From NCBI GenBank assembly GCA_034436035.1, contig DAOTVW010000168.1:1-23220 (forward strand): a stretch of 23,220 nucleotides of DNA, in the 5' to 3' direction. Below, piece by piece: positions 15,021 through 22,716 of this stretch. The DNA is from UBA4823 sp034436035. GTDB lineage: Bacteria; Chloroflexota; Anaerolineae; Anaerolineales; UBA4823. The first letter of the stretch is position 1, and each line of letters opens with the position of its first letter. The notes under the pieces were generated by a model that saw only the letters and a list, made by a program, of their open reading frames with translations, searched no databases and was not told where the DNA came from. Made by a program: the position numbers and the translations under genes.

Positions 15021-15041
15021 GAACTTTCTTTTCAAAAGTTC
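15021..15041. repeat. Inverted repeat upstream of uvrB
   Basis: GAACTTT and AAAGTTC flank a seven-base centre. The outer GAAC/GTTC pair recalls a Gram-positive LexA box, but the spacing is 13 bases rather than four, so it is not that motif. It overlaps the place of a -35 element for the TATAAA at 15044. Confidence 0.45.
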
Positions 15042-15082
15042 CGTATAAATATCTCGACGGAAGATACCCATTGCATCTGGGT

Positions 15083-15088
15083 TATAAT
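15083..15088 (+). promoter_or_regulatory. Probable -10 box for uvrB
   Basis: TATAAT stands 37 bases before the uvrB ATG at 15126. No clear -35 hexamer precedes it. It would give a leader of about 30 bases. Confidence 0.45.
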
Positions 15089-15125
15089 AAAATTTATTAA
15101 GATTTAGGGATGGACGGGTATTGAT

Positions 15126-17162
15126 ATGGATTTTAAATTAGAAGCACCTTTTCAGCCAACTGGAGATCAACCAGAAGCAATTGAAAAACTGGTTGAGGGA
15201 ATTCAGCGCGGATTTCGCAATCAGGTTTTGCTGGGTGCTACGGGAACGGGTAAAACGTTCACGATCGCAGCGGTTATTCAACGTCTAAATATGCCAGCTT
15301 TGGTGATGGCACATAATAAGACCCTCGCTGCCCAGCTTTATGCTGAATTCAAACAATTCTTCCCTGAAAATGCGGTTGAATATTTCGTTTCTTATTATGA
15401 TTATTATCAACCAGAGGCGTATGTCCCGCGCCATGACCTTTATATAGAGAAAGATGCGGATATCAATGAGGAAATTGAACGCTTAAGATTGGCAGCCACC
15501 ACTGCTTTGATGTCCCGCCGCGATGTGATTATTGTGGCATCTGTATCTTGTATTTATGGAATTGGTAGTCCGGAAGAATACGGTAGAGTAGTTATCAACC
15601 TGGAGAGCGGAAAAATCTTTCGCCGTAATGCTCTTTTACGCCATTTAATTGAGGGGCATTATGAGCGGAATGATTTTGATTTACATCCGGGTACATTTCG
15701 AGTGCGTGGAGATACCCTGGAAGTCGTTCCGGCTTATCAGGATAAAATGGGTTACCGAATCACCTTCTTTGGCGATGAGGTAGAGAGAATCGTCGAATTT
15801 GATCCCCTAACCGGTGAATTGCGGAGACCGTTAGATAGCATTGCGATTTATCCTGCCAAACATTTCATCACTGCCACCGATAAATTGAAACAAGCCATTA
15901 CCGATATCGAAGTAGAACTTGCCGATCGCATTGCCTATTTCAAAAAACAAGAAAAGTTTCTCGAAGCACAGCGGATCGAACAGCGCACATTATATGATCT
16001 TGAAATGCTGCGTGAGGTAGGATATTGCTCCGGTATCGAAAACTACTCCCGCCACCTCGATCAACGCCCGCCTGGCTCTCCCCCATGGACTTTGATGGAT
16101 TATATCCCAAGCGATTATCTGCTGATTATTGATGAATCGCACATGACCATCCCTCAGATTCGGGGGATGTATCATGGTGATCGCTCACGCAAATCCACCC
16201 TGGTCGAATATGGGTTTCGTTTACCATCGGCATTGGATAACCGCCCCCTGACTTTTGAAGAGTTTGAGCAGCGCATGGGATTCACAATTTATACCTCTGC
16301 CACTCCTGGACCGTATGAGATGCAGCGCGCAGATCAAGTGGTGGAACAGATTATCCGTCCCACGGGTTTGGTTGATCCAGAAGTAGAGGTACGACCGATA
16401 GCAGGTCAAGTGGATGATTTGATCAAAGAAATACGTCACCGTGTCGCGGTTGGTCAGCGTACCCTGGTTACCACTTTAACCAAGCGCATGGCGGAAAAGC
16501 TCTCTGATTATTTGAAAGACATCGGGATTAAGGTTCATTATTTACATTCCGAAATTGATACCCTTGAACGGGTTGGGATATTACGTGATCTCCGCTTAGG
16601 GGTTTTCGATGTGGTGGTGGGGATTAATTTACTTCGGGAAGGGTTAGACCTGCCGGAGGTCTCTCTGGTTGCCATCCTCGATGCGGATAAAGAGGGTTTT
16701 TTGCGCTCCGATACGGCATTGATACAGACTATCGGACGGGCGGCGCGGCATGTCAATGGCAAAGTGATTATGTACGCTGACAAGATTACCGATTCGATGA
16801 AACGTGCCATCGATGAAACGAATCGGCGACGGGCGAAACAAATTGCATATAACCAACAACATGGGATTGAACCAGTGAGTATTGTCAAAGCGGTGCGCGA
16901 TTTAACGGATCAAATTACCGTCCATAGCGCAGCAGAAACAAAAGCGGAGTACCATGTGCGCAGCGCGGTAAAAATGGAAAATCGGGAATTACGCAATCTG
17001 GTAGCACAGTTGGAGACCCAGATGAAAGAGGCAGCGAAGAACCTCGAGTTTGAAAAAGCGGCAGTTTTACGCGATGAAATTTTTGAATTGCGCAGCATCC
17101 TCGCTGAGGAGACAAACCTTAAACCTTGGGAAAAAGTTAAATTATTAGCAGGAGAAGAGTAA
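15126..17162 (+). CDS. uvrB: UvrABC excinuclease subunit B
   Basis: The 678-residue DNA helicase-like protein verifies damage delivered by UvrA and recruits UvrC in nucleotide excision repair. Walker A GATGTGKT lies at residues 37-44, the DNA-clamping beta-hairpin with YYDYYQPEAYVP at about 90-101, and later come the DESH box (IIDESHMTIPQI), TSATPGPYEMQ, GINLLREGLDLPEVSLVAIL and the QTIGRAARHVNGKVIMYAD motif VI. The C-terminal UVR coiled coil (ENRELRNLVAQLETQMKEAA and following) that binds UvrC is intact, so the protein is full length. The metallophosphoesterase starts directly after its stop codon. Confidence 0.97.
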   Translation: MDFKLEAPFQPTGDQPEAIEKLVEGIQRGFRNQVLLGATGTGKTFTIAAVIQRLNMPALVMAHNKTLAAQLYAEFKQFFPENAVEYFVSYYDYYQPEAYVPRHDLYIEKDADINEEIERLRLAATTALMSRRDVIIVASVSCIYGIGSPEEYGRVVINLESGKIFRRNALLRHLIEGHYERNDFDLHPGTFRVRGDTLEVVPAYQDKMGYRITFFGDEVERIVEFDPLTGELRRPLDSIAIYPAKHFITATDKLKQAITDIEVELADRIAYFKKQEKFLEAQRIEQRTLYDLEMLREVGYCSGIENYSRHLDQRPPGSPPWTLMDYIPSDYLLIIDESHMTIPQIRGMYHGDRSRKSTLVEYGFRLPSALDNRPLTFEEFEQRMGFTIYTSATPGPYEMQRADQVVEQIIRPTGLVDPEVEVRPIAGQVDDLIKEIRHRVAVGQRTLVTTLTKRMAEKLSDYLKDIGIKVHYLHSEIDTLERVGILRDLRLGVFDVVVGINLLREGLDLPEVSLVAILDADKEGFLRSDTALIQTIGRAARHVNGKVIMYADKITDSMKRAIDETNRRRAKQIAYNQQHGIEPVSIVKAVRDLTDQITVHSAAETKAEYHVRSAVKMENRELRNLVAQLETQMKEAAKNLEFEKAAVLRDEIFELRSILAEETNLKPWEKVKLLAGEE

Positions 17163-18155
17163 ATGAAAACCAAAAACATTCAACGACGGGAATTCCTCAA
17201 TCTTGTAGGAGTGACATCTCTTGCGCTTGCTGCGGGCTGTACCAACAAGCCTGCTAGCCTTTCCGTATCTCAATCAGAAAATGTACCCACCACCAATGCA
17301 AAACGCGCCCTCAGAATTGCCCATATGACCGATTTTCATGTGCTGCCTCAAACCTCGATTAAAGAAAATGTCATCAAGGCTTTTCGGCAGGTTCAAAATT
17401 TGGAAGACAAAGCGGATTTTATTTTGAATACAGGCGATTCCATCATGGATTCGCTTAAGAGTGATAAAAATAGCGCCGAAGAGCAGTGGGATACTTTTTT
17501 AGAGATTGTTCACAATGAAGTGCATTTGCCCATTTACCATGCAATTGGAAACCATGATGTTTGGGGATGGGGGTTACCCAACCAAACTATTAAGAGCGAT
17601 CCACTATATGGCAAAGGGATGGCACTTCAAAAATTAAAATTATCTGCTCCTTATTATAGTTTCGAGCAAAAGGGTTGGCATTTCATCGTTTTGGACAGCA
17701 CTCATTTGCCGAACAGCAGTTCGCATGAACCGTATATCGGACAGCTGGACGATGAGCAATTTGCATGGTTGCAGAAAGATATTGAAAGTATATCGAATCA
17801 AACTCCGATTTGTATTGCATCACACATACCTATCGTGAGCGCTTGTGAGATGTTTGATGGGCAAAATGAGGAAAGCGGAAATTGGGTGATCCCTGCTGCC
17901 TGGGTGCACATTGATGCCCGCCGCTTTCGGCAGCTTTTTCTAAAACATCCCAATATTCGCCTCTGTTTGAGCGGGCATACCCATCAGCATGAACGGGTGG
18001 ATTATTTAGGTGTGACATATTTAACCAATGGGGCTATTTGCGGGAACTGGTGGATGGGCAGTTATATGGACTTCCCGCCGGCGTATGTCCTGGTCGATCT
18101 TTATGAGGATGGTACGGTTCAAGCGCAATTTGTAGCGTATCAAAATCAAACCTAA
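17163..18155 (+). CDS. Calcineurin-like metallophosphoesterase, Tat-exported lipoprotein
   Basis: The 330-residue protein begins with a twin-arginine signal (RREFLNLVG, Arg8-Arg9) that ends in a lipobox LAAGC with Cys26, so it is probably exported folded and anchored to the membrane as a lipoprotein. The dinuclear metal site is complete: DFH (Asp57, His59), GDS (Asp92), GNHD (Asn130, His131), SHIP (His221) and GHTH (His272, His274). The substrate is unknown; the family covers cyclic nucleotides, nucleotides and phospholipid heads. The ATG follows the uvrB TAA with no gap, and AGGAG within the end of uvrB serves as its ribosome-binding site, implying coupled translation. No functional link to DNA repair is evident. 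Confidence 0.88.
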   Translation: MKTKNIQRREFLNLVGVTSLALAAGCTNKPASLSVSQSENVPTTNAKRALRIAHMTDFHVLPQTSIKENVIKAFRQVQNLEDKADFILNTGDSIMDSLKSDKNSAEEQWDTFLEIVHNEVHLPIYHAIGNHDVWGWGLPNQTIKSDPLYGKGMALQKLKLSAPYYSFEQKGWHFIVLDSTHLPNSSSHEPYIGQLDDEQFAWLQKDIESISNQTPICIASHIPIVSACEMFDGQNEESGNWVIPAAWVHIDARRFRQLFLKHPNIRLCLSGHTHQHERVDYLGVTYLTNGAICGNWWMGSYMDFPPAYVLVDLYEDGTVQAQFVAYQNQT

Positions 18156-18562
18156 TCACAAGATGATATAGACGGGATTTAGAAGATAAAAACGATTATT
18201 TTTATTGAGTAGATATAGCTGCGCAGAGCTACCACAGAGCGCAGCAAATAAGCTGCTTATGTAATTCCCTACCACTACAAGTTTTGCTGACAATTTGCTA
18301 TCTCACCCAAAGCCTATGATAATGTCATATCGTCATCGAATGCCGCCATCTGGCGGTATAGTCGAATCTCGCCATGACCAGCGCTGGGAAGAGATGGCTT
18401 TCTTGCTCAACTCTATGACTGTCGTTGCGATGGAGCGTTCTTTGCGCCAGAAGCAATTTCCACCACCGCTGGGGACTGGCTTAGCTTTGCTATTAATACT
18501 CATTACAAAAAAAACACAAAATGTTATTTAATCTTCGGACGCTGTGTTTTGTTGAGGATAGA
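18156..18562. other. 407-bp stretch without a convincing gene
   Basis: It follows the metallophosphoesterase and precedes the end of the convergent PHP gene. Visible structure: GCTGCGC at 18218-18224 with GCGCAGC at 18239-18245, overlapped by GCAGC (18241-18245) and GCTGC (18252-18256), so two hairpins compete; and CCGCCA/TGGCGG at 18343-18356. A 78-codon frame from a TTG at 18295 shows no family pattern or ribosome-binding site. Around 18165-18188 a short sequence resembles the end of the PHP gene at 18575-18597. It may be degraded coding DNA. Confidence 0.5.
18218..18256 (+). terminator. Candidate hairpin cluster after the uvrB-phosphoesterase operon
   Basis: GCTGCGC and GCGCAGC can pair over a 14-base loop, or GCAGC can pair with the following GCTGC over a six-base loop. 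No U-run follows, so a standard intrinsic terminator is not shown; its position 60 bases after the operon suggests 3'-end formation or message protection. Confidence 0.35.
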
Positions 18563-19633
18563 TTATTTATGGGTGACATAGATGGGATTAGAGAATATCC
18601 AACCACGCCGCTGACCATAAAATTGCCGATATACTTCTACCCGATATACCCCAGCTTCATTGGCGATATAAGTACAAAGATCTCGCTGCAACCAGCGCTT
18701 GATTGGCTTACCATCTTTGATTAAGATACATTCGGCTGGAGAGGGTAATTTAATCTTAAATGTGACACCATTTTTCAACGCGATTTTTTGTCCCATCATC
18801 ACCGTGCCATCAATCCCGGAGGCGAGAAAGAGGAATCCGTGCGTGGGGGCAGGTAGATCATAGCCGACGAAAGCACGTCCCTCCCGTAATGCCTGGTAAA
18901 TCACTTGTCGATCCGCTCCTAATTCGCCTCGCAATGGGTTGGGTATCAACACATGCGTATTGATGCATCGAAAATGAAATTCATACGGAAAAATAGTTCG
19001 TTTTAGCGGACCGATTTGAATTGGCAAACCATGCGCGTCCGATCCACCCACCGCAACGACCTGACGCCCCTGTTTTAATAACTCATCCCATTTCTTCAGG
19101 GTTTGCGGTAAAGGTCCCCGCGCGATCAAAGTGGGGAAATAAGCATAAAAGATAGCATGGAAAATACTTTTCAAGCGCGATTTGAATTCCGAAAAACTAT
19201 TCCAGAGTTCAATCCCCGTGAAACCCTGCACGTTCCAGTCTTCCCAAGAAATATCCCCCTCGCGGACTGCGGGTGCAGCGAGATCGTATGGATGGGCGAG
19301 AAAGGTTAACCCACCTGCTTGTTGGGCATTGTCGATTAATTGCTGTGGGTCAGAGGCATAAGTCGCTAATTCTCGATTTGCGCCCAGCACTAACAGGTGG
19401 TTTTTTTGTGGCTGGCGAGCTTGATCGTGGACTTCTTCTCCCACTAAAAGCAGCACTCGTTGAGCACCTTTTTGATATACCTGTTCAACCCCTTTTACCA
19501 AAACATTATGATCGGTAGTGATGACAGCATCTAATCCGCTGGCTATGGCAGCAGTGGCTATTTGATCATAACGGTAATGTCCATCTGAAAAAGGGGTATG
19601 AATGTGCAGGTTTACAATGGCTTCGTTGGTCAT
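18563..19633 (-). CDS. PHP-domain phosphoesterase (PolIII/histidinol-phosphatase-like)
   Basis: The 356-residue protein starts at ATG 19633 with TNEAIVNLHIHTPFSDG. The PHP metal residues appear in order: HIH (His10, His12), SDGH (Asp17, His19), TDHN (Asp41, His42), GEE (66-67), HLLVLG (His79), AHPYD (His114) and GSDAHG (Asp199, His201). The set is complete, so a trinuclear metal phosphoesterase is expected; the substrate is unknown. The last ~90 residues, with SNPIYV at the end, form a small beta-rich domain seen in stand-alone bacterial PHP proteins. A longer in-frame start at 19726 would overlap the divergent promoter and add a hydrophobic stretch, so it is not favoured. No Shine-Dalgarno sequence precedes 19633. 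Confidence 0.85.
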   Translation of the reverse strand: MTNEAIVNLHIHTPFSDGHYRYDQIATAAIASGLDAVITTDHNVLVKGVEQVYQKGAQRVLLLVGEEVHDQARQPQKNHLLVLGANRELATYASDPQQLIDNAQQAGGLTFLAHPYDLAAPAVREGDISWEDWNVQGFTGIELWNSFSEFKSRLKSIFHAIFYAYFPTLIARGPLPQTLKKWDELLKQGRQVVAVGGSDAHGLPIQIGPLKRTIFPYEFHFRCINTHVLIPNPLRGELGADRQVIYQALREGRAFVGYDLPAPTHGFLFLASGIDGTVMMGQKIALKNGVTFKIKLPSPAECILIKDGKPIKRWLQRDLCTYIANEAGVYRVEVYRQFYGQRRGWIFSNPIYVTHK

Positions 19634-19661
19634 AGGGTTATGTATAAGCGCTAACATCCAT

Positions 19662-19667
19662 ATTATA
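19662..19667 (-). promoter_or_regulatory. Probable -10 box of the PHP gene
   Basis: An exact TATAAT on the minus strand lies 28 bases before the ATG at 19633. It predicts a leader of about 20 bases without a Shine-Dalgarno sequence. No clear -35 element is visible. Confidence 0.45.
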
Positions 19668-19708
19668 AACCACCCAAACCGTTTCGCTTCGTTTTCCCAT
19701 AAAACAAA

Positions 19709-19730
19709 AAGAATGGTTATAATCATTCTT
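19709..19730. promoter_or_regulatory. 22-bp palindromic operator over the -10 box of the SpoIIE-type phosphatase gene
   Basis: Each 11-base arm reads AAGAATG-x-TTA from outside to centre; only the fourth pair from the centre fails (G opposite T). The exact -10 hexamer TATAAT at 19718-19723 lies inside it, and the ATG at 19732 follows by one base. This is the arrangement expected for a dimeric repressor that blocks RNA polymerase. The regulator is unknown. Confidence 0.7.
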
Positions 19731-19731
19731 A

Positions 19732-21813
19732 ATGATCGATTTTCTACAATCCATCGCCTTCCGCATTCGGCCAGAATTAAAAAACATGAATGAAATGAGG
19801 CGCCTGAGTGGAATCGGCGATGTAATTGCTTTTGTATACTCGCTTCCCTTTGCTGTTGCTGGGTTAGTTTGGCTAATTTTTGCCAGTGATTTGCAAATCA
19901 TTCAACGTCAATGGCAAGCTTTCTTGCTCATGCTTGTTTTACTGATTCTATTTTCCTATACAGATTATTTTATTATCTTTGAAATCCATCCGGAACGTTA
20001 TGGTAGTGCCAAAGGCTCTCTGGGAGGAATGGTGCAATGGACGGGCATCTTGCTCTTTGGGCCTACAGCGCTCTGGCTTTCTATTCTCAATGAAAGTGCT
20101 CAATTTATTTATTCCCTATTCAAGCATCGGGGCAGCAAATTTCGATGGGACGACCTGCGCAATTACAGCCATGTTATCGCCGGAGATACACTGGCTTATT
20201 TGATCGCATTAGTGGTTTATCAAAAACTAGGGGGTGTTATTCCGTTTGACAATTTAGAACCTCGGACGATCATCATCAGTATGTTAGCAATGGTGGTTCA
20301 CTTCAGCATAACGTTATTTCTCTGGAGTGTTTATATCGGTTATGGAATTTGGACTCAATATCACTTAGGTGGAAAAGAGAGCTTAAAACCTTTACTGATT
20401 TTCATGCTGTTGGCGTTTTGTCTTCCTTATTTAGCTCATCCTTTTGGTATTCTGGCAGCAGGGATTTATTCAGCCTATGGGGCTTTTGAATTTTTGTTTT
20501 TTATGAGCGGACTGTTTATCGTCGCATTATTAGCTCGCCAACTCTCCTGGGCAGCAGAAAGCAGCCGGCAACGATCCCGTCAATTAGAGATGCTGGAGAG
20601 TTTAAGCCGGGCGATTATCAATTCGCCCCCGGATGCTTCTCAGCTGGCACAAATTCTTGAAGAACATGCGCCTGCCATGCTTCCTTCTGCCAGGGTGGCT
20701 ATTTATCTTAATCCAGATCAGATGTTGGTAAAAAAGCCCACTGATTGGGAATTGGATTTTTTGCCCATCTTGCAATGGTGTTCTGCGAAACCACAGCCCC
20801 AAGTGTTTCTCGCGAAAGAAAGCTTGCCATGGCAAACCGAACCAGATGTCCATGATCCGGTGATCATTACACCCATATTGGAGATAGAAAAGAATAAACC
20901 GATGGGTTGTATTTACGTTGAATTACGTAGTTTGGCGCAACCGTGGGATAGAAAAGCTGTCCAAAGTCTGGTACCGGGGTTGAAAACGCTCGCAGACCAA
21001 ATTGCCTCAGCACTTCATCAAGCTCAGCAATATCAAGACGCATTGACATATCAGCGCACAGCTGAGGAATTAAAGTTTGCCGGTCGAATTCAATCCAGCC
21101 TGTTGCCGGATGAAATCCCCAGCTTGAATGGCTGGGAATTAGCAGTTACCATGTTGCCGGCTCGTGAGACTAGCGGAGATTTCTTCGATTTTATTCCCCT
21201 GCCCAACAATAAAATCGGGATTTTGATTGCAGATGTCGCGGATAAAGGGGTGCCTGCCGCGTTGTATATGGCTCTTTGTCGCACCCTTATCCGCACCTAT
21301 GCAATCGAATATACAGATGCCTCTCCTGATGTCGTTTTCTTTGCAGTGAATGAACGTATTCTAAAAGATGCACGCATCAATTTGTTTGTCACCGCATTCT
21401 ATGGTATCCTCGATGCGGAGAGCGGTTTATTAACCTATTGTAACGCCGGGCATAGCTCGCCGTATTGGATAACTGGAAACGGGGAACAAGTCATTCCGCT
21501 TTCCCCTACCGGGATGCCTCTGGGGATTGAAGAGGAGACAGTTTGGAAACTTGCCTCAATCAAAATGAATGCGGGTGATACGCTTATTTTTTACACCGAT
21601 GGCATTCCGGATGCCCAGAGTATGGATGGTGAATTTTTCCATGAGCAACGGCTTGTGAAGGAAGCGCTCGAACATCTCCAGCTGACGCCGCAGGATTTGT
21701 TGATCCATATCTTAAACCAAATCCAGTCTTTTGTCGGTTCCCAGGCACAATTCGATGATATCACTTTGATGATCTTGCGCCGTAACCCGGCAGAACCTCT
21801 TTCCCAAAATTGA
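19732..21813 (+). CDS. Membrane-bound SpoIIE/RsbU-type PP2C serine phosphatase with GAF-like region
   Basis: The 693-residue protein has three parts. Residues about 28-275 contain seven or eight hydrophobic helices, likely a membrane sensor. Residues about 290-440 look like a GAF-type domain behind a coiled-coil (QLEMLESLSRAIINSPPDASQLAQIL). Residues about 450-685 are the SpoIIE phosphatase: FAGRIQSSLLPDEIP, SGDFFDF (Asp483), ADVADKG (Asp501, Asp504), CNAGHSSPY, FYTDGIPDA and FDDITLMIL (Asp675-676), which supply the metal-binding acids. It should dephosphorylate a STAS-domain antagonist; such a gene and its kinase lie convergently at 21817-22579. The -10 box is eight bases before the ATG with no ribosome-binding site, suggesting a nearly leaderless mRNA. 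A palindrome covers this promoter. Confidence 0.92.
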   Translation: MIDFLQSIAFRIRPELKNMNEMRRLSGIGDVIAFVYSLPFAVAGLVWLIFASDLQIIQRQWQAFLLMLVLLILFSYTDYFIIFEIHPERYGSAKGSLGGMVQWTGILLFGPTALWLSILNESAQFIYSLFKHRGSKFRWDDLRNYSHVIAGDTLAYLIALVVYQKLGGVIPFDNLEPRTIIISMLAMVVHFSITLFLWSVYIGYGIWTQYHLGGKESLKPLLIFMLLAFCLPYLAHPFGILAAGIYSAYGAFEFLFFMSGLFIVALLARQLSWAAESSRQRSRQLEMLESLSRAIINSPPDASQLAQILEEHAPAMLPSARVAIYLNPDQMLVKKPTDWELDFLPILQWCSAKPQPQVFLAKESLPWQTEPDVHDPVIITPILEIEKNKPMGCIYVELRSLAQPWDRKAVQSLVPGLKTLADQIASALHQAQQYQDALTYQRTAEELKFAGRIQSSLLPDEIPSLNGWELAVTMLPARETSGDFFDFIPLPNNKIGILIADVADKGVPAALYMALCRTLIRTYAIEYTDASPDVVFFAVNERILKDARINLFVTAFYGILDAESGLLTYCNAGHSSPYWITGNGEQVIPLSPTGMPLGIEEETVWKLASIKMNAGDTLIFYTDGIPDAQSMDGEFFHEQRLVKEALEHLQLTPQDLLIHILNQIQSFVGSQAQFDDITLMILRRNPAEPLSQN

Positions 21814-21816
21814 CCG

Positions 21817-22242
21817 TCACTTTGATTTAAATAACCGCATCACATTCCCCTCTGTTTCGGAATGATGATATTCAATCTGATCGACCAATTTTTTCATTAA
21901 GAATAAACCTACCCCGCGTGTGTTTACCCGCTTTAATGGTTTTGATAGATTGGGCTGTGGCACTTTTGCAGGATCAAAAGGTTTCCCTTGATCTATTAAT
22001 ATCACTTCAAGACCATCTTCATGGATAATTACGCGGCAAAGGATATCCCCATGTCCTTCGCCGCCATACGCATGTTCAATGATGTTACTGCAAGCCTCGT
22101 CAACCGCTAATTCAATGGCATAGACCCCAGAACTACTTAAACCAGCCTCTTGTGCTTTTTGGGCAATGAACTCCCGAATGGGATTAAGACTGGCATATTG
22201 CCCGCGGAAAATTTTTTGATCGCTTCCAATTACTTTTGTCAA
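21817..22242 (-). CDS. Anti-sigma factor serine kinase, RsbW/SpoIIAB-like
   Basis: The 141-residue protein is a GHKL ATPase of the HATPase_c_2 type. The N box is AVDEACSNIIEHAYGG with Asn53, the G1 box IDQGKPFDP with Asp84, and the G2 box RGVGLFLMKKLVD at 109-121. Such proteins phosphorylate a STAS antagonist and, when free, bind a sigma factor or another target. It starts at a TTG (22242-22240) separated by one base from the stop of the STAS gene, so translation is probably coupled. Its stop is only three bases from the end of the convergent phosphatase gene. No sigma factor gene is adjacent, so the final target is unknown. Confidence 0.9.
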   Translation of the reverse strand: MTKVIGSDQKIFRGQYASLNPIREFIAQKAQEAGLSSSGVYAIELAVDEACSNIIEHAYGGEGHGDILCRVIIHEDGLEVILIDQGKPFDPAKVPQPNLSKPLKRVNTRGVGLFLMKKLVDQIEYHHSETEGNVMRLFKSK

Positions 22243-22243
22243 A

Positions 22244-22579
22244 TTAAAAATTACCTACTGCGTTGATGACATCATCAACCAACTCAAAATATTTTCCCAT
22301 GCCAACCAGATTGAGCGAATCACGGATATTTTGTTGTAAACCGGCTAAGACCACCTCGCCGCGATTAAATCGTTTGCACTTTTTTTGATTGTCGATCAAC
22401 ACCCACCAACCACGTGAAGATACGAAATCCACCTCACTCATATCTAAAACAATCTTAAACCGTCCGGCATTGGTAATTTCGTTGATTGCTTCTTCCAATT
22501 GCGGGGCGGTATAACTATCAATCCGCCCTTTAATTTTGAGTAAATCACAACGCTTGAATTGAGTATGCTTGATTTCCAT
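22244..22579 (-). CDS. Anti-sigma factor antagonist, STAS domain (RsbV/SpoIIAA-like)
   Basis: The 111-residue protein is a single STAS domain: LKIKGRIDSYTAPQLEEAIN at 14-33, then KIVLDMSEVDFVSSRGWWVL (42-61) and VLAGLQQNIRDSLNLVGMGK. Ser54/Ser55 in the DFVSSRG turn are at the position of the phosphorylated serine of SpoIIAA and RsbV. When dephosphorylated it should bind the RsbW-like kinase encoded directly downstream and release that kinase's target. AAGGAG eight bases before the ATG is a good ribosome-binding site. Together with the phosphatase on the opposite strand it forms a complete partner-switching set. Confidence 0.9.
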   Translation of the reverse strand: MEIKHTQFKRCDLLKIKGRIDSYTAPQLEEAINEITNAGRFKIVLDMSEVDFVSSRGWWVLIDNQKKCKRFNRGEVVLAGLQQNIRDSLNLVGMGKYFELVDDVINAVGNF

Positions 22580-22619
22580 TCGATTCGCTCCTTGCTTGGA
22601 AAAGATACTTGCTTATTGG

Positions 22620-22628
22620 ATTATAACA
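22620..22628 (-). promoter_or_regulatory. Extended -10 promoter of the rsbV-rsbW-like pair
   Basis: On the minus strand TGTTATAAT (TGnTATAAT, 22628-22620) is an exact extended -10 element, which can work without a strong -35; none is seen. It predicts a leader of about 35 bases. Its core GTTATAATC is shared with the phosphatase promoter at 19717-19724. Confidence 0.6.
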
Positions 22629-22716
22629 TGCTTGTATGAACGATTTCCCAGAATCCGCTAAACACCCTGTTGTACCAGTCAAATGAAACAGAAAACCAGG
22701 CGAATTTTGACCAAAC

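Larger units (their letters stand above)
14798..15125. other. 328-bp intergenic region between divergent groES and uvrB
   Basis: The left half holds the groES leader, CIRCE and the groESL promoter. The right half is AT-rich and contains a 12-bp perfect palindrome, GCCATGCATGGC (14978-14989), a 7-bp inverted repeat at 15021-15041 and two possible uvrB -10 boxes (TATAAA at 15044-15049 and TATAAT at 15083-15088). No gene is seen. Confidence 0.7.

Noticed and set aside
15021..15041. LexA (SOS) box upstream of uvrB
   Set aside because: GAAC and GTTC are 13 bases apart, not four; kept only as an unexplained inverted repeat.
18295..18531. A 78-codon open frame in the gap after the metallophosphoesterase
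   Set aside because: It starts at TTG without a ribosome-binding site, has no recognisable domain and its C-terminal part reads like low-constraint sequence; it may be debris.
19634..19726. N-terminal extension of the PHP protein to 19726
   Set aside because: It would cover the divergent promoter and palindrome and add a hydrophobic stretch before the conserved HIH motif; ATG 19633 fits the family better.
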